Of a stretch of DNA of 64,000 nt, positions 1 through 10,744 are shown piece after piece (the stretch's first letter is position 1; each line of letters starts with the position of its first letter). The position numbers and the translations under genes were made by a program. This DNA is from Platerodrilus igneus (taxonomy: Eukaryota; Arthropoda; Insecta; Coleoptera; Lycidae), in contig JARFIW010001366.1 in assembly GCA_036346225.1 (NCBI GenBank), positions 310,001 to 374,000 on the forward strand, written 5' to 3'. The notes beneath the pieces were generated by a model, which had not been told where the DNA came from, did no database searches, and saw nothing but the letters and a program-made list of their open reading frames with translations.

Positions 1-453
1 GCACACTTGAGAAGCAACAGACATAAAAATGCAACAATTACCGCTACTGGCGAAGATGGTGTAAAAATGGTTAGCACAGCGTTTAACAACCGTATGGCTT
101 GCTATCGCTTAAAGAACATCAGTGTCGACGATGGAGTGTCCGAGTTTCTTTGGAAGCAAAAAGAGCGGTTTATTCGATTAATTAATGAAAAAAGTATACA
201 CCATACAGCAATAAAAGTCTATTGCGAACTCTACGGCGTCTACACAAAAATGGAAGTAGTGCCTACCGATGTGAAATCCTTTAACACAAAAAATATGGTT
301 ATAACGTCTTCTAGTAATCTGGAAAATATGTACGAGGTCTTAAGCGAAACCATGAGAACAAAATCAGAGGAATTTGAAACACATGGGTCCGGTTGGACTT
401 TGGAAAAGGTGCTCTATTTAGAAATAAATATTAATAAGTATAAGCCGATGTGA
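1..453 (+). pseudogene. Polinton/Maverick-type DNA polymerase B, N-terminal-region fragment
   Basis: The frame is open from the window edge to a TGA at 451-453, so the 5' end is cut by the window. From memory, the peptide resembles the region ahead of the catalytic domain in protein-primed family B polymerases of Polinton/Maverick elements in arthropod genomes. The features I recognise are SFNTKN at about residues 90-95 and GSGWTL followed by LEININKY near the end. In related proteins Pro-Leu/Met-Arg-Gly follows this point. Here the codons are CCG ATG TGA GGA, which fits a CGA (Arg) to TGA change, so I read the end as a premature stop. No exonuclease or polymerase motifs are present and none follow downstream. 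This would be a relic of a self-synthesising DNA transposon. The family call rests on recalled similarity, not a search. Confidence 0.5.
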
Positions 454-604
454 GGAGTTCTAGGTTAAGAATAAAAATTGTGAATATGTATTTAATAATG
501 TGGTTTACAAAATTTAAACTGTATTAGTAAAAATTGTCTGTAATAAAAAGCTTTAAGAATGGTTTTTAGATATTTTTTTTTGTACGAGCTGCAGGAAAGT
601 TATA

Positions 605-1384
605 ATTTAGAGGGTGTGTGTGTAAAATGGTAAGGGGTGGTCCGATGTTAAATCTATTTGGAGATTCGGATTCTACATAAAATTCTAGACTAACTTGATG
701 TATTGCATGACTAAAAAATTTATAAGGACGGTCAGAAATCGCTGCTGGTGAAAAATTTTAAAATGAGGGTAGCTCCCTAAGGGATGATGCAATCTAAAAA
801 ATTCCTAGAGATTCGGGTAGCTGAAAAAATCTAATATTAATTCATACCAAACAAAATATATTTATCTCGAAAGATGATCTAAACAAGATAGAAAGTATGG
901 TATGACATTAAAAGCGAGTAGTGGTACGGTGGCGGTATGCTCACTAAAAGGTATGTGTGTAACTTTGTATGGGGTGATCCGATTGTAAATCTGTTTAGAG
1001 ATTCTGATTGTATGTAAAATTCTAGACTAATTTGATGTGTCGCATGGTTAAAAAATTTATAAGGACAGGCAAAAATCGCTACCAGCAACAAATCTTAAAA
1101 TGAGGGCAGCTCCCTACGGGATGATGCTATATGAAAAATTCCTAGATATTCAGGTAGCTGAAAAAATTCTAATATCAATTGATACCAAACAATGTACATT
1201 TATCTAGTGGGTGGAAATAGCTAGTCGAAGAAAATTATTTGGTTCAGAATGTTAGCGGTAAAAAATCTTAAAATTGGGGTAGCTCTCTGGGGGATGATGC
1301 TATCTAAAAAAATTCCTAGAAATTCGGGTAGCTGAGAAGAATCTAATATTAATTGATACCAAACAATATAGATTTATGTCGTGG
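605..1384. repeat. Diverged tandem repeat, two units plus a partial third
   Basis: Units begin near 607 and 948 (period about 340 bp), with a shortened third at about 1,258-1,384. Shared landmarks are TCTAGACTAA, AAAAAATTTATAAGGAC, a GATGATGC block and AATTGATACCAAACAA. The units differ by many substitutions, so the array is old. I see no coding sense in it. The 454-604 stretch before it holds nothing I recognise. Confidence 0.6.
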
Positions 1385-1852
1385 TTGCAAATGTGGAGAA
1401 AGTTTTATCTCGCGGATGGAAAGAATGCGGGTGTGACGTAATCAAAATGGATGATGGGATGTCTAAGCAATTAGGAGAGCAAGGAGGAGCAAGGAGAAGA
1501 TTCATCTCCTTATTTCCTCCTTATGGGAATTTACATTTAAATTTCGTTCAGATGTGTGAGAAAATGTGGATGCAGGAGGAAATGTGGTCACAAAACAACC
1601 AATAAACATCTACTTTAGACGTATAATTAGAAGTATATATAGAGGTACACTCAGAGCCGTTTTAAGATCAAAACGGCTACTTCTTGTAGTATAAATTAGC
1701 ACTTTTAATTTTCACTAAGTTTAATAAATTATTAATCTTCACTAAGTTTACTTTTACGTAATATTTTACTTTCCATTCCGTTGTTAATGCCTTGATCAGA
1801 GAGATACTCAAATTAAACTACAAGTAAATTCCAAGGCATTCCAAAACCCGAA
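1385..1852. other. Unassigned intergenic sequence
   Basis: A 74-codon frame runs from 1,381 to 1,605 but has no recognisable motif. A short inverted motif around 1,640-1,675 (CCGTTTTAAGATCAAAACGG) can fold. Otherwise nothing is seen. Confidence 0.4.
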
Positions 1853-3622
1853 AATACAAAAATAGATCAGACGAAACAGAAAAACAGAGTTACAAAGCCA
1901 TAAAATGAGAAATTATTCGCATATGCAGGAAAGCTGAAGAACAATGGATTGATAAAAAGTGCAAAGAGGTACACACTAAGATGAAAATAGAAAAGACAAA
2001 CAAAGCATACAAATTGATTAGAATGAATTTGGGGGATATAAAACCATATAGCAAAAATATAAGGGACGCGGGAGGAAACGTCATTATAGAAAATGTGGAG
2101 AAAGTGATTAAATGGCAAGAATATATAGGTAATTTTTATGCAGGAGAAGAAATAACAGCATTAGAACAGGTATCAGACATTGAAAATAATGACTTGGGAT
2201 AGCCTATAGTTAAAGATGCGTTTGAATTAGCGTTATAGGGTCTGAAAAATGGAAAGGCGCGTGTACAGATAAGGTGCAGGCAGATACTCTAAAAGCCGTT
2301 GGGCAGCAGTAACCGAACATCTTTTCCAACTTGTAAGCTATATGTATGAGACAGGCGAGATACCCAAAGATTTCAAACGTAACATCATAATGACTATACC
2401 AAAAAAAGAGGTACGGATATATGTGAAAAATTTCAAACAATAAGTTTGGCAGCACACGTTTCAAAAATATCAATTAGAATTGTACACATACGAATGGAAA
2501 AACAAACTGAAGTACTACGGGAAGATCAATTTGGGTTTAGGCAAAACAAAGGAACCGATAGCCCATTTTAGCTCTGAGGGTGATAATGGAGAAAACAATA
2601 GTTTTAGGGATAGACGAATAGTACGTTGCTTATACAAAGAGCAAACAGCGGTAATAGAATTAGAGCAGAAAGGAAGAGAAGTAAATATTAAGAAAACGGT
2701 GAGTCAGGAATGTGCCTTATCCCCTTTAATTTTTAACTTGTATATTGAAGAGGCAATGAATACTGTCAAATGCAAGAAAACATTTGGAATTACTATGCAG
2801 GAACAAAAGATTGATATGCTTAGATTTGCACATGATATAGCGATATTAGCAGCTAGCAAAGAAGAGTTAGAAGCTGCTCTTAATAAAATGGAAACAGTTC
2901 TAACAGAGAGATACGGTATGAAAATTAACAAAAACAAAACTAAAGTACTAATATGCAAGAGGGGAAAATAAATCAAAAACAAGAATACAAATAGATAACA
3001 AAAACTTACAAGAGGTTAAGGATTTCCGCTACCTAGGAAGCCAAATAACGCAGGATTGGAAAAGCACAAAAGATATAAAACAAAGATTAGCACTAGGTCA
3101 TGCTACATTTAACAAGAAACGGCAACTACTGTGTTCAAAGACAACAAACATAGAAACAAAGAAAGATTGCTTAAAACATATGTGTGGAGCACAGCACTGT
3201 ATGGCTGTGAAGCCTGGACAGTACGAGGAGAAGACAACAAAAAGGTGGAAGCCTTTGAAATGTGGTACTAAAGACGTATGATGAAGATATCATGGACAGA
3301 CAAAGTTAAGAACAAAGAGGTACTAGAAATGGTAGGGGAAGAAAGAAATATGTGGAAAACAGTAAAAAATTGAAGAGATAGGATGATAGGTCACATACTA
3401 AGACATGAGGAAATAGAGCTGAATATATTAGAAGCAGAGATAGGAAAAAAGACAAGTGGAGGTAAACCTAGGTTAGACTACTGCACACAGATAGTGAAAA
3501 ATGTAGGATGTGGGAACTTCAAGAAAATGAGTATGCTAGTTCAAAATAGAAATCAATGGAGGTATTCATCCAACCAGTCCCGAGAAGGAAAAATTGATGA
3601 CGAAAGAAATAACTGTATTTAA
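1853..3622 (+). pseudogene. RTE-like non-LTR retrotransposon, linker, RT and C-terminal region, decayed
   Basis: Fragments of one polyprotein follow each other in changing frames. The linker between endonuclease and RT lies at about 1,853-2,270 (YSKNIRDAGGNVI, EYIGNFYAGEE). The RT palm lies at 2,480-2,971 with CALSPLIFNLYIEEAMN, and the C-terminal segment at 3,383-3,622 begins MIGHILRHEEIE. This layout and wording match APE-type RTE elements, whose proteins are often annotated in insects as craniofacial development protein 2-like. The catalytic FADD box reads FAHD (RFAHDIA, about 2,820-2,845), so one catalytic aspartate is replaced by histidine. In-frame stops and frameshifts occur at about 2,200, 2,240 and 3,270. 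The 5' endonuclease part is absent, as expected after 5' truncation. The same family recurs at 10-21 kb and 36-47 kb. Confidence 0.85.
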
Positions 3623-3779
3623 ACATGACGATTATTATAAACTACAGGTATTGGTCTTGCAATATTCTCAACTAATGTTAATTGTGCAAAAGGATTTACT
3701 AGAAAACTATTAATACGGCAAATGTCTAGGTGTGGTGAGATTCTTGGTAGCCACAGGCTGCTTCATCCCCTTCACTTAC

Positions 3780-4061
3780 CTTACATGTGTTTTTCCAATG
3801 CTCCACCGAAGGTACTACATTGGCCAGGAAGCGAGTTTTTTTTTACTTAGAAAATTAGGAATTTTGCTTAACCCTTACTGTTCCAAGCAAGATGGGGATC
3901 TTTAAGGTGCGTGACAACACTCACACACGGGACCTCCATTTTAGCTTTCATTTTTGTGAAAAATGCTCGCCTAACATTTTTCAAGCAGACCGTGTCGGGA
4001 TTCGAACCCGGGACCTTGGGCGTAGTAGTCACACGCAAACCACTACGCCACGGAGCCGTCT
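3780..4061 (-). mobile_element. tRNA-derived SINE with 12-bp target duplication
   Basis: On the minus strand the head carries a pol III A box (complement of 4,040-4,050, TGGCGTAGTGG) and a perfect B box GGTTCGAATCC (complement of 3,998-4,008) at tRNA-like spacing. The body contains the hairpin GAAAAATG...CATTTTTC. The 3' end lies near 3,780-3,800. CCCTTCACTTAC occurs directly on both sides, at 3,768-3,779 and 4,062-4,073. It sits inside an RTE tail unit. Confidence 0.8.
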
Positions 4062-4416
4062 CCCTTCACTTACTACTAAATCTCAGTGAAATAGGGCATA
4101 TAATTAGAAAACAATTGAAGGGCAATCGAGCTATATATAGGCTGTTGTGAGAATTACAGGGAACTGAGTAGGATAGCTCAAAACCTAATTAAGTTGAGGT
4201 ACACGTCCAACCGGGTTCAAGACGTAAAACCTAATGACGAAAAAATAAGTGCAGATAAATCTGATTTTTATTATAGAAAATGCAGGTGTGGGTTGTGAAA
4301 TATTTTCAATTAATGTTGATTGTGCGAAAGGATATATTGAAACAACTATTAATTCGAAAAGAGTTCAAGTGCTGGGGGAACTTGGCAGCATAAGGTTGCT
4401 TACCCCCTTCGCATAC

Positions 4417-4674
4417 TCTACATTTGATTTTCCAGTGCTCCAGCCGAAGGTACTACATTGGCCAGGAAACGAGTTTTTCTACCTAGATAATTTGGAATTT
4501 TTCCGAACTCTTGCTGTTCCAAGCAAGGTAGGTATGTTGAACGTACACAACAACACCCATACACGGGACATCCATTTCACCTTTCATCCGAACGAGGGTG
4601 TATTTTTGTGAAAAATGTTCGGCTAACATTTTTCAAGCGGACCGTGTGGGGATTTGAACCCGGGACCGTAGGCA
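4417..4674 (-). mobile_element. 5'-truncated copy of the same SINE
   Basis: The body matches the SINE at 3,780-4,061 and keeps a B-box-like GGTTCAAATCC (minus strand), but the A-box end is missing. It is bounded by CCCCTTC(G/A)CATAC at 4,404-4,416 and 4,675-4,687, a target duplication with one mismatch. The site is the same position of the RTE tail used by the SINEs at 3,780 and 9,714. Confidence 0.7.
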
Positions 4675-5176
4675 CCCCTTCACATACCATTGAACATCGG
4701 GGAAGTAGAGTATATAATTATAAAACAATGGAAAATGACCGAACTGCATCAAACAAGAAAGAACAACAGCTATGTTCAAAGACAACAAACATAGAAACAA
4801 GAAGAAAATTGTTCAAAGCATATATGTGGAGCATAGCACAGTGCGTCTGTGAAATAGGGGCGTAGGTAAAGACAGAAAGAGGTAGAAGCCTTCTGGAATG
4901 TTGTGCATCACATGTATGAGGATTGTTGCATGGACAGACAAAGTTAATAACAAATAGGTTATAGTAATATTAGAGGAATAAAGATATCTATGGAAAACAA
5001 AAAAAAATAGAAGAAACAGAAGGACATTCGCATGCAGATAGTGATACATGCAGACTGTGCAAATTTCAGGGAAATGTAAAGGTTAGTTCAGAATAGGAAG
5101 TAATGAGGGTACGCGTCTAACCATTTCCAGTACTGAAAACCTAGTGGTGATGAATCTAAGACAACTAAGGTGGAAG

Positions 5177-5806
5177 TAAAACAAACGACCGATTATCCAT
5201 TAGAACATCAGTGGACTTTTTGGGATTGTTTATCGGGTAGTTTGTCGTTGTAAACTGAAGCGTTTCTACTTTAATGGTGGTTTTGGCTGGTTTGAGAAGG
5301 TAATACAAAGTATAGTGAACGAAAATTGTGTGGTTGGTTAACTTCTATTTGTAAGATGATAAACAATTTAGTTCTTGTTCGCTATGCTTTGAATTACTTC
5401 CTAGACCAGACAAAATTACTATCAAAGTAGAAACGCATTGGTTTCTGGCGACCAACTTGTACGCCCAAGGTCCCGGGTTCGAATCCCGATACAGTACGCT
5501 TGAAAAATGTTAGGCGAGCATTTTTCAGAAAAAAAAAGCTTTTGTTCGAGTGAGAGGTAAAATGAAATCCCGCGTGTGAGTGTTGTCACGCACGTTAAAG
5601 ATCTATACCTTGCTTGGAACAGCAAGGGTTCGGCATAATTCCAAATTTTTCAGGTAAAAAAACTCGCTTCCTGGCCAATGTAGTACCTTCGGGTGAAGCA
5701 TTGGAAAATCACATATAAGGCGACCAACTTTCCTTTTAACGTTAGGAGTAGTGCTTTTTTGAAAAGTTTGCTGATGTTATAACGGGTAATCGGTCATTTG
5801 TTTCAT
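5177..5806. mobile_element. Foldback MITE, split by a SINE
   Basis: The two ends are inverted copies. AAACAAACGACCGATTA near 5,179 pairs with the complement of TAATCGGTCATTTGTTT near 5,787-5,803. Inner arms also pair: GCGTTTCTACTTTAA near 5,259 with GTAGAAACGC near 5,427, and AATACAAAGTATAGTGAAC near 5,303 with GTTCGCTATGCTTTGAATT near 5,379. Without the SINE and one target-site copy the element would be about 358 bp. No coding capacity is visible. I did not find a clear target duplication around the whole element, so its superfamily is open. Confidence 0.65.
5459..5718 (+). mobile_element. SINE inserted in the foldback MITE, 12-bp target duplication
   Basis: It begins just inside the tRNA-like head (ACGCCCAAGG), carries B box GGTTCGAATCC at 5,476-5,486 and the GAAAAATG...CATTTTTC hairpin, and ends in GGAAAATCACATATAA. 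GGCGACCAACTT is repeated exactly at 5,447-5,458 and 5,719-5,730. The A-box end is missing, so this is a 5'-truncated insertion by target-primed reverse transcription. Confidence 0.85.
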
Positions 5807-6689
5807 CTCTATATTTAAGTCGGTCGTGTTACTTATATCTGATTTTCTGATCACAGTGGATGCGCAGATGATTCGGAGTCTGGTTGTTTTTAATTTTCGA
5901 CATATTAGTATAGAACTTATCTTATCGTATACCTTGCAGGTAGTCCTTCAGGCCGATCTATTTTAATAGTGGAAATCTCTACTTTCTATCCTTTTTCTAG
6001 AATGCTTATCCTATAACTACACTTTTTCTTATCTCGCTGTCTTCGTTTTCAATCTTTCTTTTTTTTTTGTTGGACCTGTCTTAGTTCCAACACAACAGTT
6101 CGTCACATAAAAGCGGTGCTCCCCTGGTTCGGGCTATTGACTACGCTTTGTCTGGTTAAGTAGTGCATTGCTATCATTCTTTTCTATCATTATGCTTAAT
6201 GTAAGCTTTTCTTCTTCTTTCTTCTGCCTAGTTGCTATAAAGATCCAAATATTCTCCCTCCCCTTTATCCTTTCTTTATTTCTATTTTATTTTTGCTTTC
6301 TAAGTCGCTGCATAGTAAGAGGGTTGTTGCCTCGAGAATTTGGGCCATAGGTGTGGAGAACCTCCGTCTAGCTGTGTATTGCCACTGCCTTTCATTGAAT
6401 CTCGTTAAAGCCACCAGCAGTGAATTTGTTATCTAATTTAGCCTGTAGGTCGATTCTTCTTAATCGATGCAGGATGCAGGGACTGCAATCCCGTTTCTAT
6501 TTGGTCCCTCATGCTACTCGTGTAGATAAGTACCGCTTCACGTAACTTCTCCTTTTGGAAAGCATGAGTAAAACTTCTTTCAGGTTCCCACGGGATCACT
6601 CTACTCCTTTGGGAACCCCTTTTCTGGTATTATTTTGTAAAAGGGGCAGTGTGCCTTGAAGTCCTCCGAAGAAAAAAATAAGTAGAAAT
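5807..6689. other. Unassigned sequence with a pyrimidine-rich stretch
   Basis: The stretch at about 6,165-6,305 is strongly pyrimidine-rich. A short hairpin GTTGGACC...AGTTCCAAC lies at about 6,070-6,093. The GC-richer block at 6,330-6,680 looks like old element DNA but matches nothing I recognise. No gene is supported. Confidence 0.3.
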
Positions 6690-7800
6690 GTCAGGGAACT
6701 GTGTAGGGTAGCTCAAAATAAAAATCAGTTAAAGTATGCGTTCAACCTGTTCCAAGACGAAAAACCTAATGACAAATAGTTAATTGCACTTAAACCTGAT
6801 GAATACTAGAAAGAAATACAGGTGTTGGTTTTACAATATTTTCAACTATTCCTGATTGTGCTAGAGGATTTATTTATTTATTTATTAATTCAGCAAATGT
6901 TCAAGAGTTGGGGATCTTGGTAGCAACAGTCTGCTTAACCCCTTTTACATACCACTGAATATTGGTGAAGTAGAGTATATATTTACAAAACAATAGAAAG
7001 GGAACTGAGCTGTATCCAAGTAGTTGTAATCTCAGGAAACTATGTAGACTAGCTCAAAATAGAAATCAGTGGAGGCACGCGTCTAATCAGTTCTAAGCCG
7101 AAAAATAATTGCACTTAAAGCTGATGATGATTCTAAACAACCACGGGTGTTGGTTTTGTAACATTTTTAACTAATCTTGACTGCACGAAAGGATTTACAG
7201 GAAAACTAGTCATTCGGTAAATGTTCAAGTGTTGGGGATCTTGGTAGCCACAAGCTGCTTAACCCTCTTCTCATAGAACTGAACATAGGTAAAATAGGAT
7301 ATATATTTACAAAACAATGAAAGAGTAATCGAAGACAACAAACATAGAAACAAGGAAGAAAAGTGTTGGAAGCATATGTGTCGAGCACAGCACTGTACGT
7401 CTATGAAATAGGGACAGTAGGAGAAGCAGACAGGAAAAGGTAAGAACTTTTTGGAATGTTATGCTCAGATGTATGAAAATGATAGCATGGACAGACAAAG
7501 TTAATAACAAAGAGGTTATAGAAATAGTAGGAGAATAAAGATATCTGTGGGAAACAAAAAAAGATAGGAGAAATAGAAATACAAGATACGTACTAAGCCA
7601 TTTTTTAAGAATAGTGCGGGCTATATTACAACAAGCAAATGTCTGAAACGATAGATAGGTAGATGTAGACCTAGATCAGACAATTGCACGCAGATAGTGA
7701 AAGATGCAGACTGTGGAAATTTCAGGAAAATCTGTAAGTTAGCACAGAATAGAAAACAATGGCGGTACACATTTAACCAGTTTCAGGACTGAAAACTTAA
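6690..7800 (+). mobile_element. RTE 3' tail units and C-terminal scraps without SINE
   Basis: Two tail units start near 6,690 and 7,040. They have the same landmarks as at 3.6 kb, but the SINE target site is empty (CTTAACCCC near 6,934). They are followed by a decayed RTE C-terminal piece (7,320-7,790) recognisable from ACAACAAACATAGAAACAAG, the GACAGACAAAGTTAA block and the terminal QNRKQWRY-like codons near 7,745. Stops and frameshifts are frequent. Confidence 0.65.
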
Positions 7801-8814
7801 TGACGATGGCACTATAATTACCATAAAAAACACCTAATGGTCACAATTTACGAAAATCAACTATTCTCGATTAATTGTACCATAGCTTCTGAACATGTTA
7901 TTCCTGTTCTATAAGAGGAGCAAGTTAAAGAACGCTCATATCTTTACGTTAAGTACAAATATGGTAAAGAGTTCCCTACAAACATCTTACGACATACTGT
8001 GAAATGATTATAAAATTTTAGAGTAATCATAACATGTTGAACATCCACCATACTTACCTCCTCTTACTAGGAATATACCCTTTTTTTTAAAGTTGCAAAC
8101 TATTTAACAAGGTACTTTTACGTCTTGCATTCTTTTATTCAAAGGATTTTGTTTTTGTATACCTTGAATCTTTGCATTATTTTGTAAATCTCGCAGATGC
8201 CAATCTGCCGAATTTTTTCTTTTTATATATACGGCACTTTTGATTATGTTTTTCTTTTATGCTTTTAGAGTATTGATTGTAAGATCTTTCAGACCTGCAT
8301 TGAATCCTCAATACTTTATGGCAATTAATAATTATTTTCGTATATTTTCAACGATCCATCCTCCAGTGTTAGAAAATTCACGCTTCACATCTGAATTATT
8401 ATGTGGAAAAGTAGCCACCAATTCTATGATATATAGCAAGTTTAGATTTTGATTACAAGCCAAAAATGATCAAGATATTCCTTTCTACCATACCCAGTTA
8501 GCTTTATAACGGTTTTGGTTAAATCACACAATGTCTATGTTTTCGATTAATTTTGTTGTTAGCGCTAGAAGCCAAGTTACTATCAACTTTCAGAGTTGCA
8601 TTCCTTCTTATCTATATTATTATTGATTACAAAGTTTTGATCTAAAGAAAAATATGTTAATTTAAACAGTGAGCGGATGTAGTCTAACAATATTTCAGGA
8701 ATGCTAAAAACTTGAACTTAATAATAAAATAAGGTGTATTATATATGCTACTATTGGTAGTCTAGCGTTTGCAACAATTACAGAAGATTGTCTTTCACAT
8801 CATCATTAGGTCTT
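7801..8814. other. Unassigned AT-rich sequence
   Basis: A 70-codon frame at 8,240-8,452 has no recognisable feature. Nothing else is supported in this kilobase. Confidence 0.3.
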
Positions 8815-9698
8815 CAGTCCTAGAAGTAGTTAGACGCGTACCCTAATTGTTTTTTATTCCCAACTAACCTACACATTTTCATGACATTTGCACAGTCTGC
8901 ATTTATCACTATCCGCGTGCAAAACTCTGCTCTCGGTCTACCTCTACTTATTATTTCCTATCTCTGCTTGTAATATTCCCTGTACTTTTCCTCAAATTGC
9001 TTTAAAACGTATCCTGCCCTTCTATTTCTCCAATTTTTCTTTGTTTTCCACAGATATCTTTATTCCTCTACTATTTCTATAACCTATTTGTTATTAACCT
9101 TGTCTGTCCATGCTATCACCCTTATGCATCTGAAGGACAACATTCCAGAAGGCATCTATCTTTTTCAGTCTGCTTTTCCTACTGACCCTATTTCATAGAT
9201 ATACTGTTGTGCCCCACGCGTATGCTTTGGACAATTTTCTTCTTGTATCTATGTTTCTTGTCTTTGAACATATCCGCTGTTCTTTCTTGTTAGAAGCAGT
9301 TCGGTCACCTTCTATTGTTTTACAGTTATATACCCTATTTACCTGATATTCTGTGGCATGTGGAGAGGGGTAAACAACCTGTAGCTGCCAAGTTTCTCCA
9401 GCATTTGAGCATTTGTCGAATTAATAATTTTTCTAATATATCATCTCGCACAATCAACATTAGTTGAATATATTTCACAACCCACACCTGTAGTTGTTTA
9501 TAATAATCATCAGATTTAAGTGCACTTATTTTTTTGTCAGTAGATTTTCCGTCTTGAAACTAGTTAGACGCGTACCTTCACTTATTTACGTTCTGAGCTA
9601 GCCTATGCAGTTCCCTAAAATTCACACAACAACCTATATTCAGCTCGATTCCCTTCTATTGTTTTCTAATTATATGCCCTATTTCACTAAGATTAAGT
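8815..9698 (-). mobile_element. RTE C-terminal scraps and tail units, minus strand
   Basis: Read on the minus strand this repeats the arrangement of 6.7-7.8 kb: tail unit, QNR-type coding end, RTE C-terminal segment (8,880-9,300), then another tail (9,360-9,700). It faces the plus-strand copies, so 6.7-9.7 kb is roughly an inverted arrangement of diverged copies. Confidence 0.65.
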
Positions 9699-9713
9699 GG
9701 TATGTGAAGGGGG

Positions 9714-9917
9714 CCGGCTCCGTGGCGTAGTTGGTATGCGTGTGACTACTACGCCTAAGGTCCCGGGTTCAAATCCTGAAACGGTCCGCTTGAAAAATGT
9801 TAGGCGAGCATTTTTCACAAAAATACGCCCTTGTTCTGATGAGAGGTAAAATGGACGTCCCGTGTTTGAGTGTTGTCACGCACTTTAAATATCCCCATTT
9901 TGAAAAGTCACATGTAA
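9714..9917 (+). mobile_element. tRNA-derived SINE with intact head and 15-bp target duplication
   Basis: The head has A box TGGCGTAGTTGG (9,723-9,734) and B box GGTTCAAATCC (9,766-9,776). A hairpin follows at 9,792-9,816, and the 3' end is GTCACATGTAA. GGTATGTGAAGGGGG is exactly repeated at 9,699-9,713 and 9,918-9,932. It lies in an RTE tail, antisense to it, at the same site as the SINEs at 3,780 and 4,417. The 3' half is shortened compared with the copy at 5,459. Confidence 0.85.
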
Positions 9918-9932
9918 GGTATGTGAAGGGGG

Positions 9933-10578
9933 TTAAGCAGCCTGTGGCTGCCAAGGATCCCCCAACACTTAGACATTTGCTGAATAAATAGTTTTCAAGT
10001 AAATACTTTCTCCTATTTTTTACTGTTACCACATATTTCGATCTTCTTCTGCCATTTCTATTACCTCTTTGTTCTTAACTTTGTCTGTTCATGATATCTT
10101 TATCATACGTTAGTAGCACCACATTTTAAGTGCTTCTACCTTTTCCTTGTCCGCTTCTCCTACTGTCCAGGGTACACAGCCGTACAGTGCATGTGTCCAT
10201 ACATATATTTCAAGCAATTTTTTCCTTGTTTTTATGTTTGTTGGTTTTGAACACAGTAGTTGCTTTTTCTTGTTAAATGTAGCACGACCTTGTGCTAATC
10301 TTTGTTTTATACCTTTTGTGCTTTTCCCATCTTGCGTTATTTGACTTTCTGCGTAGCGGAAATCCTTAACCTCTAGTAACTTCTCATTATCTATTTGTAT
10401 TCTTGTTTTTGGTTTATTTCCCCTCCCTTGCATTCTAGAACTTTTGTTTTATTTTTTAAATTTTCATACCGTATCTCTCTGTTAAAACCGTTTCCATTTT
10501 ATTAAGAGTAGCTTCTAACTCTTCTTTGCAATGTGCTAATACCGCTATATCATCTGCAAATATAAGCATATCAATCTT
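9933..10578 (-). pseudogene. RTE-like retrotransposon, 3' part of the split copy
   Basis: On the minus strand this starts with an intact RT catalytic box (IFADDIAVLA, about 10,535-10,565). It continues through TERYGMKI and QIDNEKLLEVKDFRY to the segment NIKTRKKLLEIYVW, ending in WTVGEADKEK and EALKMWCY at 10,110. The frame then decays into the tail. It stops abruptly at 10,578, where the TAA-repeat tail of the CR1-like element begins. The missing upstream RT resumes at 18,834, so both pieces belong to one RTE split by insertion. Confidence 0.8.
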
Positions 10579-10617
10579 TTAATAATAATAATAGTAATAA
10601 TAATAATAATAATAATA
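10579..10617 (-). repeat. TAA-type simple-repeat 3' tail of the CR1-like element
   Basis: AAT repeats with one interruption on the plus strand form the 3' terminus of the minus-strand element and abut the host RTE directly. Short tandem 3' tails rather than poly(A) are usual in CR1-, I- and RTE-related lineages. Confidence 0.75.
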
Positions 10618-10744
10618 AACGTTTATTTTCAACAGGAATACACCCAATTACAGGAAATAATTTAAAAATTATTTAACACACATTCACAAGGTATAATAAT
10701 TGTGTACAAAAATAAACCTAATAGAAAAACAAAAGATTGACATA

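Larger units (their letters stand above)
3623..5160 (+). mobile_element. RTE 3' tail units and RTE C-terminal scraps, with SINEs inserted
   Basis: The RTE coding end (QNRNQWRY type) runs into a tail with the landmarks GATTATTATAAAC, TTGATTGTGC, AAAACTATTAAT, a GGCTGCTT block and GAAATAGGGCATATAATTAG. A second tail unit starts near 4,150 and a further RTE C-terminal piece (NKKEQQLCSK, NIETRRKL) lies at about 4,740-4,860. Two minus-strand SINEs are embedded at 3,780-4,061 and 4,417-4,674. The order tail, coding end, tail, coding end is not that of a single element. Confidence 0.7.

Noticed and set aside
3990..4055. tRNA gene from A and B boxes
   Set aside because: The tRNA-like part continues into the SINE body, lacks a good acceptor stem, and the unit is flanked by a target duplication. 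The same holds at 5,460 and 9,715.
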